DNA of 34,891 nt from Alphaproteobacteria bacterium (GCA_014382345.1 JACNJX010000111.1:1-34891), one strand, 5' to 3'; counted from the stretch's first letter, positions 1 through 9,992 are shown. The notes: generated from the sequence alone by a model not told the origin. A program made the numbers and translations.

Positions 1-806
1 GGGAAGAAGGCTTGCACGAAAAAAGCCCTTTGGGAGATGCCAATGTGGCTCCCGTGACTGCGACGGACACCGTCACCGATTGAGGCGTTGCGGATGTAGT
101 GTTCGTCACTGTCAAGCTCTACGACACCGATGCGGCCGCCGACGCCATCAAGCCTGCGGTCGGGCCGGACACCACCCTGGTCTCGTTTCAGAACGGCGTC
201 AGCGGCGGCGATATCCTGTCCGCCGCCTTCGGCCGGGAGCGGGTTATCGGCGGTTCGTCCTCGATTGCTGCGCGAATCGCAAAACCCGGCGTCATCGAGC
301 ACACCGGGACCATGGCCATGCTGGCGATTGGCGAATGGGACGGATTAACGACGCCGCGCGTCCAGGAATTGTACGACGCCTGCGTCAAGGCCGGCATCGA
401 CACCACGCTGTCCGATCACATTGATACCGTGATCTGGTCCAAGTTCATCTTCCTTGCCGCCTTCAGCGGTATTACCTGCACCTACCGCCAGTCCATCGGG
501 CCGATCCGCGAGGATGCGGAAAAACGCGCCCTGTTCCGGGCCGGACTGGAGGAAACCTGTGCCGTTGCCCGCGCCCGGGGTGTGTCCCTGCCCGAAAACC
601 TTATCGATAAGCGGATGCAATTCACCGATGGCCTGCCGGCGGAAATGTATTCCTCCATGTACCATGACCTTATGGCGGACAAGCGGCTGGAATTGGCGTG
701 GCTGTCGGGCGCGGTGGTGGATTTCGGACGCGAACTGGGGATAAAAACCCCGGCGCACCAGGGTTTCGTCGATGCCTTGGCGCCTTATGCCGACGGCAAA
801 CCGTAA
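1..806 (+). pseudogene. panE: ketopantoate reductase (PanE family), 3' part, interrupted by in-frame TGA
   Basis: Reads as the middle and C-terminal part of a 2-dehydropantoate 2-reductase, which reduces ketopantoate to pantoate with NADPH in pantothenate synthesis. The frame is open from base 3, so the true start lies left of the window. A TGA at 81-83 interrupts it: residues before the stop (SPLGDANVAP) and after it (ADVVFVTVKLYDTDAA) both fit the end of the Rossmann domain without a frame change. Downstream are the VSFQNGV stretch, the IWSKFIFLAAFSGI helix with the catalytic-type Lys, and the C-terminal SSMYHDL...LELAWLSGAVV...GIKTPAH block typical of the family. A GTG at 99 could restart translation, but that product would lack the NADPH-binding glycine motif. 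It is either a real nonsense mutation or a base error. Family assignment is firm; functionality is doubtful. Confidence 0.8.
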
Positions 807-848
807 CGCGGGCCAACCGCGATCCTTTCCCGGTTCGCCGGATTTCGT

Positions 849-876
849 TTTTTTCCATACCATTGTATGGAAAAAA
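849..876. other. 28-bp perfect palindrome, 12-bp arms
   Basis: Arms TTTTTTCCATAC (849-860) and GTATGGAAAAAA (865-876) flank a 4-base spacer CATT. It lies 43 bp after the panE stop. On either strand the T-run comes before the stem and the A-run after it, so this is not a normal intrinsic terminator. It could be an operator, or a hairpin acting at the mRNA 3' end. Confidence 0.7.
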
Positions 877-893
877 TAAGAATTTCCGCCATG

Positions 894-909
894 TGTGATC
901 GCCGTCACA
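894..909. promoter_or_regulatory. CRP-type palindrome TGTGA-N6-TCACA
   Basis: TGTGATCGCCGTCACA matches the classical CRP/CLP-type half-sites perfectly. Its centre is 52 bp before a TAATAT hexamer (951-956), which is class I (-61.5) spacing if that is the -10 element. The next gene is the PAS-GGDEF-EAL protein at 1089. Very similar sites lie at 13497-13512 and 21952-21967. The site is seen; the regulator is inferred. Confidence 0.55.
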
Positions 910-1088
910 GGCAAATTCGTTAAAATTTTAGTAGTTTTGTCAGCTTTTTGTAATATTGGCCAAAGGGCATATGGCGCTGCAGAATCGATTCATGTAATGA
1001 TTCTAATAAGATATGTGTATTGAAATACTGGGACGTCCGGTTTGCAGCCTGGGTTGCAGAGTATGGTTAAGATCAAGACGGATGGAAA

Positions 1089-2855
1089 ATGTCGGGCAGT
1101 CTTAAAAATCTGATAGCCGCCAACGAGGCTCTTAAAACCGAAATCTCCCAGCGGGTTTCGGATCTGGAGCACACCCGTAGTATTGCCAGGATTTCGGAAG
1201 AAAACCCGAATCCCGTACTGCGGATTTCCTCAGCCGGTGAAATTCTGTATGCCAACAAGCCGTCGCATATTCTGTTGGCCTACTGGCATGCGGAAGACGG
1301 TGGCTGCCTGCCGGAAGACTGGTGCGCTTCCGTGGCGGAATCGCTACGAGCCAAAAAAACCGAGGAACGCGAACTGCGGTGTGCCGGGCGCTGGTTCTCG
1401 CTGACGCTGCAGCCGGTCGTGGATTCGGATTATGTCAACATTTACGGCCGCGACATAACCGAGCGCAAGGAAGCCGAAGACCAGATCGTCAACTACGACG
1501 ATCTGACCGGCCTGCCCAACCGGGCGCTTTTTCAGGATCGGCTCAACCAGGTTCTCAATCTTGCCCAGCGTAGCGGCAAGCTGGCCGCAGTGCATTTGGT
1601 CGATCTCGATCATTTCAAAGAGGTCAATGAAACCATGGGCCGCGAAGCCGGCGACCAGTTGTTGCAGGGCATCAGTGGGCGTCTTCTGGAATGCGTGCGG
1701 ACGTCGGACACGGTGGCCCGGCTGGGCGGCGACGAATTCGGCATCATTCAGGTTGAACCGGCCGACACGGACGGCGTTTCGGTTATGGCTCAAAAACTGC
1801 TCAAGTGCCTGAAAGACCCCTTTGAGATTGACGGGCGCAAGGTTTATTCCGGCGCCAGCATCGGCATCACCGTATTTCCCGATGACGCAAAAGACAGCGA
1901 AGACGTGCTGCGTAATGCCGACCTGGCGCTGCACAACGGCAAGGGTGATGATCGGGGCAGCTACCGGTTTTATGTCGCCCAGATGAACGAGGAAATCCAG
2001 CGCCGCCGTTCCATTGAGGACGACATGCGCGAGAGCCTGGAAAATGGTGATTTCGTTCTTTATTACCAGCCCAAGCTGAATATCAACTCCAACCGCATTA
2101 CCGGAATGGAGGCCCTGGTTCGTTGGAATCACCCGGAAAACGGCTTCATGTCGCCGGCGGATTTCATCCCCGTCGCCGAACGTTCGAAGTTGATAATTCC
2201 CTTGGGCGAATGGGTTTTGCAGGAGGCCTGCAGCTATAACAAGGGCCTTCTCGATGCCGGACTTGATCCGGTCAAGGTGGCGGTCAATCTGTCACCGGTG
2301 CAATTCCGCAGCGAAGGGATCGTTAATTCGGTCAAATCCATCCTCGATGAAACCGGACTTGATCCGAACCTGCTGGAGCTGGAAATCACCGAATCGCTCG
2401 CCATGCAAAACGCCGACATGTCCATCGAACTGTGCGGGGCGCTTGCGGACCATGGAGTCTCATTGTCGATCGATGATTTCGGCACCGGCTATTCCAGCCT
2501 CAGCTACCTGAAGAAGTTTCCGGTGCAGCGCATCAAGATCGACAAATCTTTTGTCGACGATATCAACAGCGATGAAAGCTCCGGTGTTATCGCCCGCGCG
2601 GTGACCACCTTGGGCCATGCCTTCGACATGGAAATAACCGCCGAAGGGGTGGAAACGGAAGATCAATTTTGCTGTCTGCGCGCTATGGATTGCGATGAAA
2701 TCCAAGGCTATTACTTCTCGCGTCCGCTTCCGGCAAGCGAACTGGAGGCGTTCCTGAGGATTTTCGAGGACACCTGGGGCCTGAAGCTGAGACAGGAACG
2801 CCGCCAGGGCAGTTCCGACCGGCGCAACGTTACCCGGCTCCGCTCCACCATCTAA
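1089..2855 (+). CDS. PAS-GGDEF-EAL protein (c-di-GMP synthesis/breakdown)
   Basis: A 588-residue protein with no membrane segment or signal peptide, so probably cytoplasmic. Order: short helical N-terminus, PAS domain (about 38-130) ending in the usual DITERKEAE linker, diguanylate cyclase domain (about 137-300), EAL phosphodiesterase domain (about 315-570). The cyclase site is an intact GGDEF (213-217), with a product-inhibition I-site RTSD (204-207) five residues before it. The EAL domain keeps EALVRW (341-346), NLSPVQF, LELEITES, DDFGTGYSS (462-470) and AEGVETE. Both activities therefore look possible; in such hybrids the balance is usually set by the PAS signal, which the sequence does not reveal. 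The start is the first ATG after an in-frame TAA at 1068. A CRP-type palindrome lies upstream. It converges on the MFS gene with only 4 bp between stops. Confidence 0.93.
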   Translation: MSGSLKNLIAANEALKTEISQRVSDLEHTRSIARISEENPNPVLRISSAGEILYANKPSHILLAYWHAEDGGCLPEDWCASVAESLRAKKTEERELRCAGRWFSLTLQPVVDSDYVNIYGRDITERKEAEDQIVNYDDLTGLPNRALFQDRLNQVLNLAQRSGKLAAVHLVDLDHFKEVNETMGREAGDQLLQGISGRLLECVRTSDTVARLGGDEFGIIQVEPADTDGVSVMAQKLLKCLKDPFEIDGRKVYSGASIGITVFPDDAKDSEDVLRNADLALHNGKGDDRGSYRFYVAQMNEEIQRRRSIEDDMRESLENGDFVLYYQPKLNINSNRITGMEALVRWNHPENGFMSPADFIPVAERSKLIIPLGEWVLQEACSYNKGLLDAGLDPVKVAVNLSPVQFRSEGIVNSVKSILDETGLDPNLLELEITESLAMQNADMSIELCGALADHGVSLSIDDFGTGYSSLSYLKKFPVQRIKIDKSFVDDINSDESSGVIARAVTTLGHAFDMEITAEGVETEDQFCCLRAMDCDEIQGYYFSRPLPASELEAFLRIFEDTWGLKLRQERRQGSSDRRNVTRLRSTI

Positions 2856-2859
2856 GACG

Positions 2860-4080
2860 TTACCGCCGTCCGCCGGCCAGTTTTACCGCATCCGGGTGAA
2901 GACGAAGCCGGGCCATGGCCCAGACTCCGAAAACAGGTCCCGGCGCCAGCACCAGAAACGCATAGCGCCAACCAAGAGCCTCAACCGCAAAGGGCATCAG
3001 GTGAATGGTGATCAGGGTCAGCAGGAACCCCATGGAGGTTTGCACGGTCAACATGGTGCCGATCCGCTCGGGCGGCGACAGCTCCGCGACGGAAGCAGAA
3101 AATTGCGCCGAGTCGGCGACGATGGTCACCCCCCAAATGAAACACAGGACGAATAAAAGGATCGGGTTTCCCCCGAACAGGAATCCGGCCAGAATCGCGC
3201 AACTGCCGCTGATAGACATGGCGGAAATGGTGATCAGCGTACGCCCCATGCGATCCGCCAGATAGCCGGCCCCCAGACAGCCAATGCCGCCGGCGACACC
3301 GATCGCTCCGAATGTCGCTGCCCTTGCCCAGAACGTTGCCTCGTCTCCGGTCATGCTGAGCCGATAGCTGGCATCCAGGAACACTCCCAACCATGCCCAC
3401 ATGGCGTACAATTCCCACATGTGCCCCAGATACCCGAAATTTGCCAGGCGGAGGGACGGGATTTTAAAACCGGAAAAGGCCGCCCCGGCATCGAACGGGG
3501 GCTGTTTCGTACGGTTGGGGCCGAGCCGGAACAAATTGATCAGCAGGGCGGCGGCCAGCGAGCAGGCCGACCCGGTGGTCACGGTAAAGCGCCAGTCCAC
3601 GCCGCCGAAGGCGTTGAACAGATGCGGCGAGGCGGAGCCAAGGGTCAGCGCGCCGACCAGAATCCCAATCAGAAGCCCCATATCGTTGTCGGCCCAGGTC
3701 GAGGCCATTTTCATGCCCAGCGGATAAACCCCGGCCATGCAGGCGCCGGTAATAAACCGGAGCACGATAATGGCGTCGCCACCCGGATCAACGGACAAAA
3801 TGGCCGTATTGGCCGCCGTCGCCACCAGGGCCGAGATCATGAAAAACCGTCTGGCATCAATCCGGTCGGCGAGACCCAGGATGGCGCTGGTCAGGGTTCC
3901 GAAAACAAAACCCAACTGTACCGCGCTGGTCAGAAGCGACGATTGCGCCGGACCGATTCCGAATTCGGCCTGTAGCGAGGGAATAATGGCGGTGGCGGAA
4001 AACCACAGCGCCATGGTGGCGATTTGGCATACCGCCAGCAGCGCCAGCGAAAAAGCTTTGCCGGACATATGACTGGACAT
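2860..4080 (-). CDS. MFS transporter, 12-TM type
   Basis: A 406-residue, very hydrophobic protein in two six-helix halves. The loop after helix 2 reads [12 protein letters not shown], the second-half equivalent reads [12 protein letters not shown], and both match the MFS motif A position. The first transmembrane stretch ([22 protein letters not shown]) starts at about residue 11. The substrate cannot be told from sequence. Length and layout are normal for the superfamily. The start at 4080 has a G-rich ribosome binding site (GGGGGGA) about 8 bases upstream; Met5 is an alternative. No transporter partner or regulator lies beside it. Confidence 0.88.
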   Translation of the reverse strand: MSSHMSGKAFSLALLAVCQIATMALWFSATAIIPSLQAEFGIGPAQSSLLTSAVQLGFVFGTLTSAILGLADRIDARRFFMISALVATAANTAILSVDPGGDAIIVLRFITGACMAGVYPLGMKMASTWADNDMGLLIGILVGALTLGSASPHLFNAFGGVDWRFTVTTGSACSLAAALLINLFRLGPNRTKQPPFDAGAAFSGFKIPSLRLANFGYLGHMWELYAMWAWLGVFLDASYRLSMTGDEATFWARAATFGAIGVAGGIGCLGAGYLADRMGRTLITISAMSISGSCAILAGFLFGGNPILLFVLCFIWGVTIVADSAQFSASVAELSPPERIGTMLTVQTSMGFLLTLITIHLMPFAVEALGWRYAFLVLAPGPVFGVWAMARLRLHPDAVKLAGGRR

Positions 4081-4199
4081 TTGAAAATCCCCCCTTGGCT
4101 GTCAGGTATTGTCTGGATTTAGGCTTTGCCTTGCAAGGGAGAAGGCCAAGGGCTATAAACCGCGCGCCTTCCAACACTTTTCAACAAGGAATTCCTTTT

Positions 4200-4622
4200 A
4201 TGACTGTCGAGAGAACCCTCTCCATCATCAAACCCGATGCCACGCGCCGCAACCTGACCGGCGCCATCAACAAGTGTTTCGAAGACGCAGGCCTTCGCTT
4301 CGTCGCCCAGAAACGCATCCGGCTCAGCGCCCAGCAAGCCGAAGAATTCTACGCCGTTCACGAGGAACGCCCGTTTTACGGCGACTTGTGCGCATTCATG
4401 ACCTCCGGCCCGGTGGTCGTGCAGGTTCTGGAAGGTGAAGACGCCATCGCCAAGAACCGCGAAGTCATGGGCGCCACCAACCCCGATGACGCCGCTGACG
4501 GCACCATCCGCAAGCAGTTCGCGGAAAACGTCGAGGCCAATTCCGTACACGGCTCCGACAGCGCCGAAAACGCCGCCATCGAAATCAAGTTCTTCTTCGA
4601 AGACGACGAAATCGTCGGCTAA
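4200..4622 (+). CDS. ndk: nucleoside diphosphate kinase
   Basis: A 140-residue enzyme that moves the gamma phosphate of ATP to nucleoside diphosphates through a phospho-histidine. N-terminus [12 protein letters not shown] and the active-site motif NSVHGSDS, with catalytic His117, are intact; the length is exactly that of the bacterial family. The frame is open further upstream, but the ATG at 4200 is chosen because it gives the standard N-terminus and follows an AAGGA element. It converges on purN, so three nucleotide-metabolism genes sit together. No clear intrinsic terminator separates the two stops. Confidence 0.97.
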   Translation: MTVERTLSIIKPDATRRNLTGAINKCFEDAGLRFVAQKRIRLSAQQAEEFYAVHEERPFYGDLCAFMTSGPVVVQVLEGEDAIAKNREVMGATNPDDAADGTIRKQFAENVEANSVHGSDSAENAAIEIKFFFEDDEIVG

Positions 4623-4661
4623 ATCCGGCTGGGCTTTGCGGCGGGGTCGGTTCCCCCAACC

Positions 4662-5285
4662 TTACTCGTTCGGATAGAGAATTTTCCCGTCGATCAGGGC
4701 TTGGTCGCCGCCGACCGTGACGCGGCCTTCGGCGATCATGCGGACGGCCTGCGGGTAGATGCGGTGTTCCTGCTCGAGCACCCGCGCGGCCAGGGTGTCG
4801 GCGTCGTCGCCGTCATGGACCGGGACGCTGGCCTGGATGATGATCGGGCCGGTATCCATTTCCGGGCGCACGAAATGCACCGTGCAGCCGGTGATTTTCT
4901 CGCCCGCGTCGAGCACCCGCTGGTGCACGTCCAGCCCCTTGAAGGCAGGCAGGCGGGATGGGTGAATATTGATCAGCCGGTTTTTCCAGTGCTTGATGAA
5001 GGGCGTCGACAGCAGCCGCATGAACCCGGCGAGACAGACCAGTTCGGCGCCGGATGCTTCGATGGCGTCGGTCATCGCGGCATCGAAGGTTTCGCGGTCC
5101 TGAAAATCCTTGTGGTTGATGACGGCGGTGGGAATTCCGGCTTTTTCCGCCCTTTCCAGACCCTGTGCATCGGCGACGTTGGACAGCACCAGGACGATTT
5201 CCGGCGTCCAGTAGGGGGCCTCGGCGGCGTCGATCAGGGCCTGCAGGTTGCTGCCGCGGCCTGATATCAGAACCGCAACCTTCAT
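4662..5285 (-). CDS. purN: phosphoribosylglycinamide formyltransferase
   Basis: A 207-residue, folate-dependent enzyme that formylates GAR to FGAR in purine synthesis. Seen: the phosphate-binding loop [10 protein letters not shown] near the N-terminus, the catalytic [12 protein letters not shown] block (Asn and His), and the DTGPII segment with the third catalytic residue, Asp. Length is normal. The ATG overlaps the purM stop by 4 bp (ATGA), so it is translationally coupled to purM. Confidence 0.97.
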   Translation of the reverse strand: MKVAVLISGRGSNLQALIDAAEAPYWTPEIVLVLSNVADAQGLERAEKAGIPTAVINHKDFQDRETFDAAMTDAIEASGAELVCLAGFMRLLSTPFIKHWKNRLINIHPSRLPAFKGLDVHQRVLDAGEKITGCTVHFVRPEMDTGPIIIQASVPVHDGDDADTLAARVLEQEHRIYPQAVRMIAEGRVTVGGDQALIDGKILYPNE

Positions 5286-6388
5286 GACCGCCAGCCGTCT
5301 TCGAGATTTTCCAGAACGACGGCATCATCCTTGCCGGACGTCACCGTTCCAATCCTGTACACGGTTTCCCCGGCGCCGGTTAGCGCCGCCTCGACATCGC
5401 CGGCGGAATCCGGGTCGGCGATCACCGCCATGCCGATGCCGCAGTTGAAGGTGCGGGCCATTTCCAGGGTTTCCACACCGCCGGTTTGCGCCAGCCATGC
5501 GAACACTGGCGGCAGCGGCCAGGAATTGGCGTCGATGACGGCGGACAATCCGGCGGGCAGGACGCGCGGGATGTTTTCCAGCAATCCGCCGCCGGTGATA
5601 TGGGCGAGGCCTCGAACGCCGCCAGGATCGCCACCGGTGGCCAGCGCCGCGAGACAGCTCTTGACGTAGATACGCGTCGGTTCCAGCAGCGCGCGGCCAA
5701 GTGGCGTGGTGTCATCGAAAGGGGCGGGGTTGGCGTAATTGAAACCATGATCCTCGACGATGCGCCGGACCAGAGAAAACCCGTTGGAATGCAACCCCGA
5801 CGACGCCAGCCCGAAGATCACGTCGCCGGACTGAATGCCGCTTCCGCTCAGTACCCGGTCGCGTTCCACCGCGCCGACAGCGAAGCCGGCCAAGTCATAA
5901 CGGCCGGGTTCGTACATGCCCGGCATTTCCGCCGTCTCGCCGCCGATCAGGGCGCAACCGGCCTGCTTGCAGCCATCGGCGATTCCCGCGATGAGGTCCC
6001 GCCCGGCGTCCACGTCGAGCTTTCCGGTGGCCATGTAATCGAGAAAGAACAACGGCTCCGCGCCCTGGACGACAAGGTCGTTGACGCACATGGCGACGAG
6101 GTCGATGCCGACGGAATCATGGATTCCGGCAGCTTCGGCCACCATCAATTTGGTGCCGACGCCGTCGGTGGCGGCGACCAGCAGGGGGTCCGTATAGCCC
6201 GCCGCCTTGAGGTCGAATAGACCGCCGAAACCGCCAATTTCGGACGCCACGCCGGGCCGGTCGGTGCTTTTGACCAGGGGCTTGATGGCATCGACAAGCG
6301 CGTTGCCGGCATCGATATCGACGCCGGCCTCCTTATAGCTGGCACCGGAGCTTGTTGTGCCGCCGTTTTTAGGCCTTTTTTGGGTAAT
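5282..6388 (-). CDS. purM: phosphoribosylformylglycinamidine cyclo-ligase
   Basis: AIR synthetase, which closes the imidazole ring using ATP. Typical motifs: [20 protein letters not shown] near the N-terminus, [36 protein letters not shown], and [11 protein letters not shown]. The start is the odd part. Homologues normally begin only a few residues before SYKEAGVDI, and here a strong GAGGAGG element (6400-6394) stands 5 bases before ATT (6388-6386), giving [13 protein letters not shown]. In-frame ATGs exist at 6418 and 6463, but neither has a well-placed ribosome binding site and both would add an unusual tail. I choose the ATT start with moderate confidence; the product is certain. First gene of the purMN pair. 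Confidence 0.93.
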   Translation of the reverse strand: MTQKRPKNGGTTSSGASYKEAGVDIDAGNALVDAIKPLVKSTDRPGVASEIGGFGGLFDLKAAGYTDPLLVAATDGVGTKLMVAEAAGIHDSVGIDLVAMCVNDLVVQGAEPLFFLDYMATGKLDVDAGRDLIAGIADGCKQAGCALIGGETAEMPGMYEPGRYDLAGFAVGAVERDRVLSGSGIQSGDVIFGLASSGLHSNGFSLVRRIVEDHGFNYANPAPFDDTTPLGRALLEPTRIYVKSCLAALATGGDPGGVRGLAHITGGGLLENIPRVLPAGLSAVIDANSWPLPPVFAWLAQTGGVETLEMARTFNCGIGMAVIADPDSAGDVEAALTGAGETVYRIGTVTSGKDDAVVLENLEDGWRS

Positions 6389-6469
6389 AGCTTCCTCCTC
6401 GGGCGCGCTATGGTACATTGCCCCGAACCGAGGCCTAGCGGGAAGATAATGTATCCTGGGCATTTTGTA

Positions 6470-7672
6470 ATGGCTGTTTTGATGACGGAACCGAGAATTT
6501 TACAAACTACGCCAATCGCAAGGCTTCGTGGCTTTGGGCCCGGCTATGGGCAGGGCGGTCTTCGCCTGTGTGTTTTCGCCATGATTTGCCTTTTCCTGCT
6601 GGCCGCGGCTCCGGCGCAGGCGCGCAATGTGTTCGAAGTCGATGACGTTGCTGTCGACATCACCGCCGATACCGCATCCGAAGCCCGCAAGCAGGCACTG
6701 GTTGACGGTGTGGCGCGGGCTTTCCGTTTGCTTCTGGAACGCCTGACGCTGCGCATCGAACACCAGGGGCTGCCGAAGCTTTCGGCCAAGGAGATCGACA
6801 CCTACGTCAGTAATTTCTCGGTCTCCGATGAAAAGACCTCCTCGGTGCGCTATCTGGCACGGCTGACCTTTCGCTTTAAACCGAAGGCGGTGCGCGGCTT
6901 GCTCAACGATCACGGATTCAGCTTCGCCGAAACCGTTTCCAAGCCGGTTCTGGTGCTGCCGGTGTATCAGTCCGCAGGCGCTTTGATTCTATGGGATGAC
7001 CCAAATCCATGGCGCGATGCCTGGGCCGGGCGGGACAAGAAGCAGGGGCTGGTGCCGACGATTTTGCCGCTGGGCGATCTCGCCGATATCGCCGCCATCG
7101 GCGCAGAACAGGCCATGGACGGCGATCTGCAACGCCTGACCGTCATTTCCAGGCGCTATGGGGCCAGCGACACCCTGGTGGTGTTCGGCGTGATGCGGGT
7201 GGATGCAGCCAAGGCCCGGCGCGTGCTGGACGTCTACTTCACCCGCTACGGCCGCCAACTCCAGGAACAGACTGAAGTCGTCAGCTTCCCGCAGGAAAAT
7301 GACGAAACGGTGTCCGCCCTGCTGGCCCGCGCGGCGAATGAAATGACCTATGTCGTCGAGGACAACTGGAAACGCGACAACCTTCTGCAATTCGGCCAAT
7401 CGGGCGTAATTGCGGTGGTCCTGCCCATTGAAGGGCTCAAGGACTGGATTTCCGTGCGCTCCCGGCTTGGCGGCGTCGCCGTCATCCGGCGCGCGGAAAT
7501 GGTGCTGCTGTCGCGCGACGAAGTGCGCTTCAACCTGCATTTCTTCGGCGATACGAGCCAACTGGCCCTGGCCCTGGAACAGGCCGACATGAAACTTGCC
7601 CAGGATGAGGGCAAATGGGTGTTGGCGCCGTCCGGCGGAGAAGAATCCGGAACCGGAACACTGAACCCATGA
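6470..7672 (+). CDS. DUF2066 exported protein
   Basis: About 400 residues. An Arg-rich leader is followed by a hydrophobic segment ([15 protein letters not shown]) and an APAQA/RN signal peptidase site, so the mature part is probably periplasmic. The mature start ([28 protein letters not shown]) is typical of DUF2066, whose biochemical role is not established. The start is uncertain: ATGs at 6449, 6470 and 6482 are in frame and none has a strong ribosome binding site. A GATAAT hexamer at 6445-6450 could be a -10 element, favouring 6470 or 6482. First gene of a rightward operon: its stop overlaps the next ATG. It diverges from purM. Confidence 0.82.
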   Translation: MAVLMTEPRILQTTPIARLRGFGPGYGQGGLRLCVFAMICLFLLAAAPAQARNVFEVDDVAVDITADTASEARKQALVDGVARAFRLLLERLTLRIEHQGLPKLSAKEIDTYVSNFSVSDEKTSSVRYLARLTFRFKPKAVRGLLNDHGFSFAETVSKPVLVLPVYQSAGALILWDDPNPWRDAWAGRDKKQGLVPTILPLGDLADIAAIGAEQAMDGDLQRLTVISRRYGASDTLVVFGVMRVDAAKARRVLDVYFTRYGRQLQEQTEVVSFPQENDETVSALLARAANEMTYVVEDNWKRDNLLQFGQSGVIAVVLPIEGLKDWISVRSRLGGVAVIRRAEMVLLSRDEVRFNLHFFGDTSQLALALEQADMKLAQDEGKWVLAPSGGEESGTGTLNP

Positions 7673-8226
7673 ATCTTCCCAATTTCATTACCCTGGCCAG
7701 ACTGGCGGCTGTGCCTTTTCTGGTCTGGCTGATTCTCAACGGCGCCCTTGAGGTCGCGTTCTGGGTGTTTCTGGCCGCCGCCGTATCGGACGCGCTGGAT
7801 GGCATCATCGCCAAGCAGTTCGATATGGAAACCGTGTTCGGAGCCTTTATCGACCCGATCGCCGACAAGGCGCTTCTGGTCGCCAGCTATATCACGCTCG
7901 GCCACGAAGGCCTGCTGCCCATGTGGCTGGTGATCCTGGTGGTGTTCCGCGATATTGTCATCATTGGCGGGGCCCTGGTGTTCCAAACGGTGACTCAGTC
8001 GCTGACCATGCAGCCGTTGATGATTTCCAAGGTCAACACGGTGATGCAGCTGCTGTTGGCGCTCGGCGTACTTTTTATCGAAGGGTATGGCATTGAGGAT
8101 GGTCCCGCCGTTGCCGTTATGGGATATATTGTCGCTGTGACGACGCTGTGGTCCGGGACGGTCTATGTCGTAACCTGGAGCAGGATGGCCGCGGAAATGG
8201 AAAATGCCGGAGATGGGGAGACGTAA
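7669..8226 (+). CDS. CDP-alcohol phosphatidyltransferase family protein
   Basis: A 185-residue integral membrane enzyme of the phospholipid head-group family (PgsA or cardiolipin synthase type). The signature D-x2-D-G-x2-A-[RK]-x8-G-x3-D-x3-D is present from SDALDGIIAK to GAFIDPIADK, with Lys where Arg is commoner. Hydrophobic helices fill most of the rest. The acceptor alcohol cannot be read from sequence. The ATG overlaps the DUF2066 stop (ATGA), so the two are coupled. The longer upstream frame is rejected because [12 protein letters not shown] is the usual N-terminus. Confidence 0.9.
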   Translation: MNLPNFITLARLAAVPFLVWLILNGALEVAFWVFLAAAVSDALDGIIAKQFDMETVFGAFIDPIADKALLVASYITLGHEGLLPMWLVILVVFRDIVIIGGALVFQTVTQSLTMQPLMISKVNTVMQLLLALGVLFIEGYGIEDGPAVAVMGYIVAVTTLWSGTVYVVTWSRMAAEMENAGDGET

Positions 8227-8229
8227 GGC

Positions 8230-9297
8230 GTGAGCAGGGATAAACAGATTCTATTCTGGCTGATCGGGCTGGCGGTCTTTCTCTTCATCCTGAATGCCCT
8301 GTCCGGCGTCTTGATGCCGTTTGTCGCCGGTCTGGCAATCGCCTATTTTCTCGACCCGGTCGCCGACAAGCTGGAAGAGTGGGGCGCATCCAGGGCGGTG
8401 GCGACAACCTTGATCGTTTGCGGTTTCTTTGTCGTCGTTATCGGTATCCTGATGTTGCTGTTTCCCTTGTTGCAGGCCCAGGTGGTCAGTCTGGCGTCTC
8501 TGTTGCCGGACCTCATTGAAAAGGCCCGCAGCTATGCCCAGCCGTTCCTTGAACGTCTGCAGGCGGACCTGGCGCCCGACGCTGTCGACCGCCTGAAGAC
8601 CGCTGCCGGTTCTTATGCCGGAACCGCCATCAAGTGGGTTTCCGGGGTGGTCGGGGGTATCTGGAAGGGCGGGGTGGCGTTCTTTAGCCTGATGTCGCTG
8701 GTTATTATCACGCCGGTGGTGGCGTTCTATTTGCTTCGCGACTATGACCGCATCGTCGCCTGGGTCGACAGTTATCTGCCGCGGGATGCGCGTCAAACCA
8801 TCCACGAACAGGCCCGCGCCATCGACAGGGCGGTCGCTGGTTTCGTGCGCGGGCAGGCCAGTGTCTGCCTGGTGCTGGCGACATGGTACGGTGGCGCGTT
8901 GACGGTGGCTGGGCTGGAATCCGGACTGCTGGTCGGTCTCGGCGCCGGCGCCATTTCATTCATTCCCTATCTCGGCGCGGCGACGGGGCTGATCGTCGGG
9001 CTGTCCATTGCCTTGGCACAGTTCTCGGACTGGGCGCCGATTACCGCCGTCGGGCTGATTTTCATCATCGGGCAGACCGCTGAAAGCTATATCCTCACCC
9101 CGCGTCTGGTCGGCGACCGCATCGGCCTGCATCCGGTGTGGATCATTTTTGCCCTGATGGCGGGGGGCGCGCTGCTTGGCTTTACCGGCGTCATGCTGGC
9201 GGTGCCGGCGGCGGCCATTATCGGCGTACTGATCCGTTTCGGCCTGGGGCGCTATCTGGGCAGCCCCCTGTATTCGGACGGTAGTGTAAAAGAGTGA
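8230..9297 (+). CDS. AI-2E/PerM family membrane protein
   Basis: A 355-residue protein of the AI-2E transporter (PerM/YdiK) superfamily. Hydrophobic helices lie at the N-terminus (ILFWLIGLAVFLFILNALSG), around 60-85, at 140-170 (ending PVVAFYLLRDYDRI) and in a C-terminal bundle with the GAGAISFIPYLGAATGLIVG and ILTPRLVGDRIGLHPVWIIFALMAGG blocks. The VAFYLLRDY and LHPVWIIF motifs are family hallmarks. Members move small molecules or ions; the substrate here is unknown. GTG start 3 bp after the previous stop; its own stop overlaps the next ATG (TGATG). Confidence 0.88.
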   Translation: MSRDKQILFWLIGLAVFLFILNALSGVLMPFVAGLAIAYFLDPVADKLEEWGASRAVATTLIVCGFFVVVIGILMLLFPLLQAQVVSLASLLPDLIEKARSYAQPFLERLQADLAPDAVDRLKTAAGSYAGTAIKWVSGVVGGIWKGGVAFFSLMSLVIITPVVAFYLLRDYDRIVAWVDSYLPRDARQTIHEQARAIDRAVAGFVRGQASVCLVLATWYGGALTVAGLESGLLVGLGAGAISFIPYLGAATGLIVGLSIALAQFSDWAPITAVGLIFIIGQTAESYILTPRLVGDRIGLHPVWIIFALMAGGALLGFTGVMLAVPAAAIIGVLIRFGLGRYLGSPLYSDGSVKE

Positions 9298-9992
9298 TGC
9301 AAGCCGGCCAATTGACCCTGGATTTCGAGCACCGCCCGGCGTTCGGCGGCGAGGACTTTCTCGTCGCCCCGCCCAACGCGGACGCCGTGCGCTGGCTCGA
9401 TGCCTGGCCGGACTGGCCGGGTTCGGCGCTGGTTCTGTCCGGCCCCGCCGGGTCCGGCAAGACCCATCTGGCACAAGTGTTTCAGGCCATGAGCCGGGCT
9501 TGTGTTGTGAGCACCGCCGATCTTCGCGAAAGCCAACCGCCGTCCTATCTGGGCGATGCACCGGCGGCGATTGTCGAAGACGCAGATACGCTAATCGGAA
9601 AAAATGGGCTGGAAGAGCCTCTCCTGCATCTGTTCAACGTGCTCCGTGAAACGGATCGTCATCTGCTGATGACCGCGAAACAGCCGTCGGCCCGCTGGGG
9701 TATCGCTCTTAAGGATTTATCGTCGAGGCTTAACGCGGCGTCCCAGGCGGCCATCGGCGCGCCCGACGACGCGCTGATCACCGCCGTTCTGGTCAAGCAA
9801 TTCCAAGACCGCCAGCTCAGGATCGACACCGACGTGATTTCTTTCATGGTGCCGCGCATGGAGCGCTCCTTCGAGGCGGCACGGCATATGGTGCACGTCC
9901 TCGACGAACTGGCGCTCAAGGAACGCAGAAACATCACCGTGCCGCTGGTGCGCAAGGTGCTGGAACAACATCCACTAAAATCAGACAATTAA
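9297..9992 (+). CDS. hdaA: DnaA-related regulator HdaA
   Basis: A 231-residue AAA+ protein related to DnaA domain III. With the sliding clamp, Hda proteins stimulate ATP hydrolysis by DnaA and restrain re-initiation of replication. The N-terminus holds a clamp-binding type motif QLTLDF (5-10). Walker A is GPAGSGKT (49-56), Walker B is the AIVEDAD segment, and a sensor-2 helix RSFEAARHMVHVLD lies near the end. There is no DNA-binding domain IV, as expected for Hda rather than DnaA. ATG at 9297 overlaps the PerM stop; a GTG three bases earlier is also possible. The DUF2066, CDP-transferase, PerM, HdaA order forms one transcription unit. Confidence 0.9.
   Translation: MQAGQLTLDFEHRPAFGGEDFLVAPPNADAVRWLDAWPDWPGSALVLSGPAGSGKTHLAQVFQAMSRACVVSTADLRESQPPSYLGDAPAAIVEDADTLIGKNGLEEPLLHLFNVLRETDRHLLMTAKQPSARWGIALKDLSSRLNAASQAAIGAPDDALITAVLVKQFQDRQLRIDTDVISFMVPRMERSFEAARHMVHVLDELALKERRNITVPLVRKVLEQHPLKSDN

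Noticed and set aside
81-83. Selenocysteine codon
   Set aside because: PanE has no catalytic Cys at this place, and no SECIS-like hairpin is evident just after the TGA.
849-876. Bidirectional intrinsic terminator
   Set aside because: On both strands the T-run is before the stem and the A-run after it.
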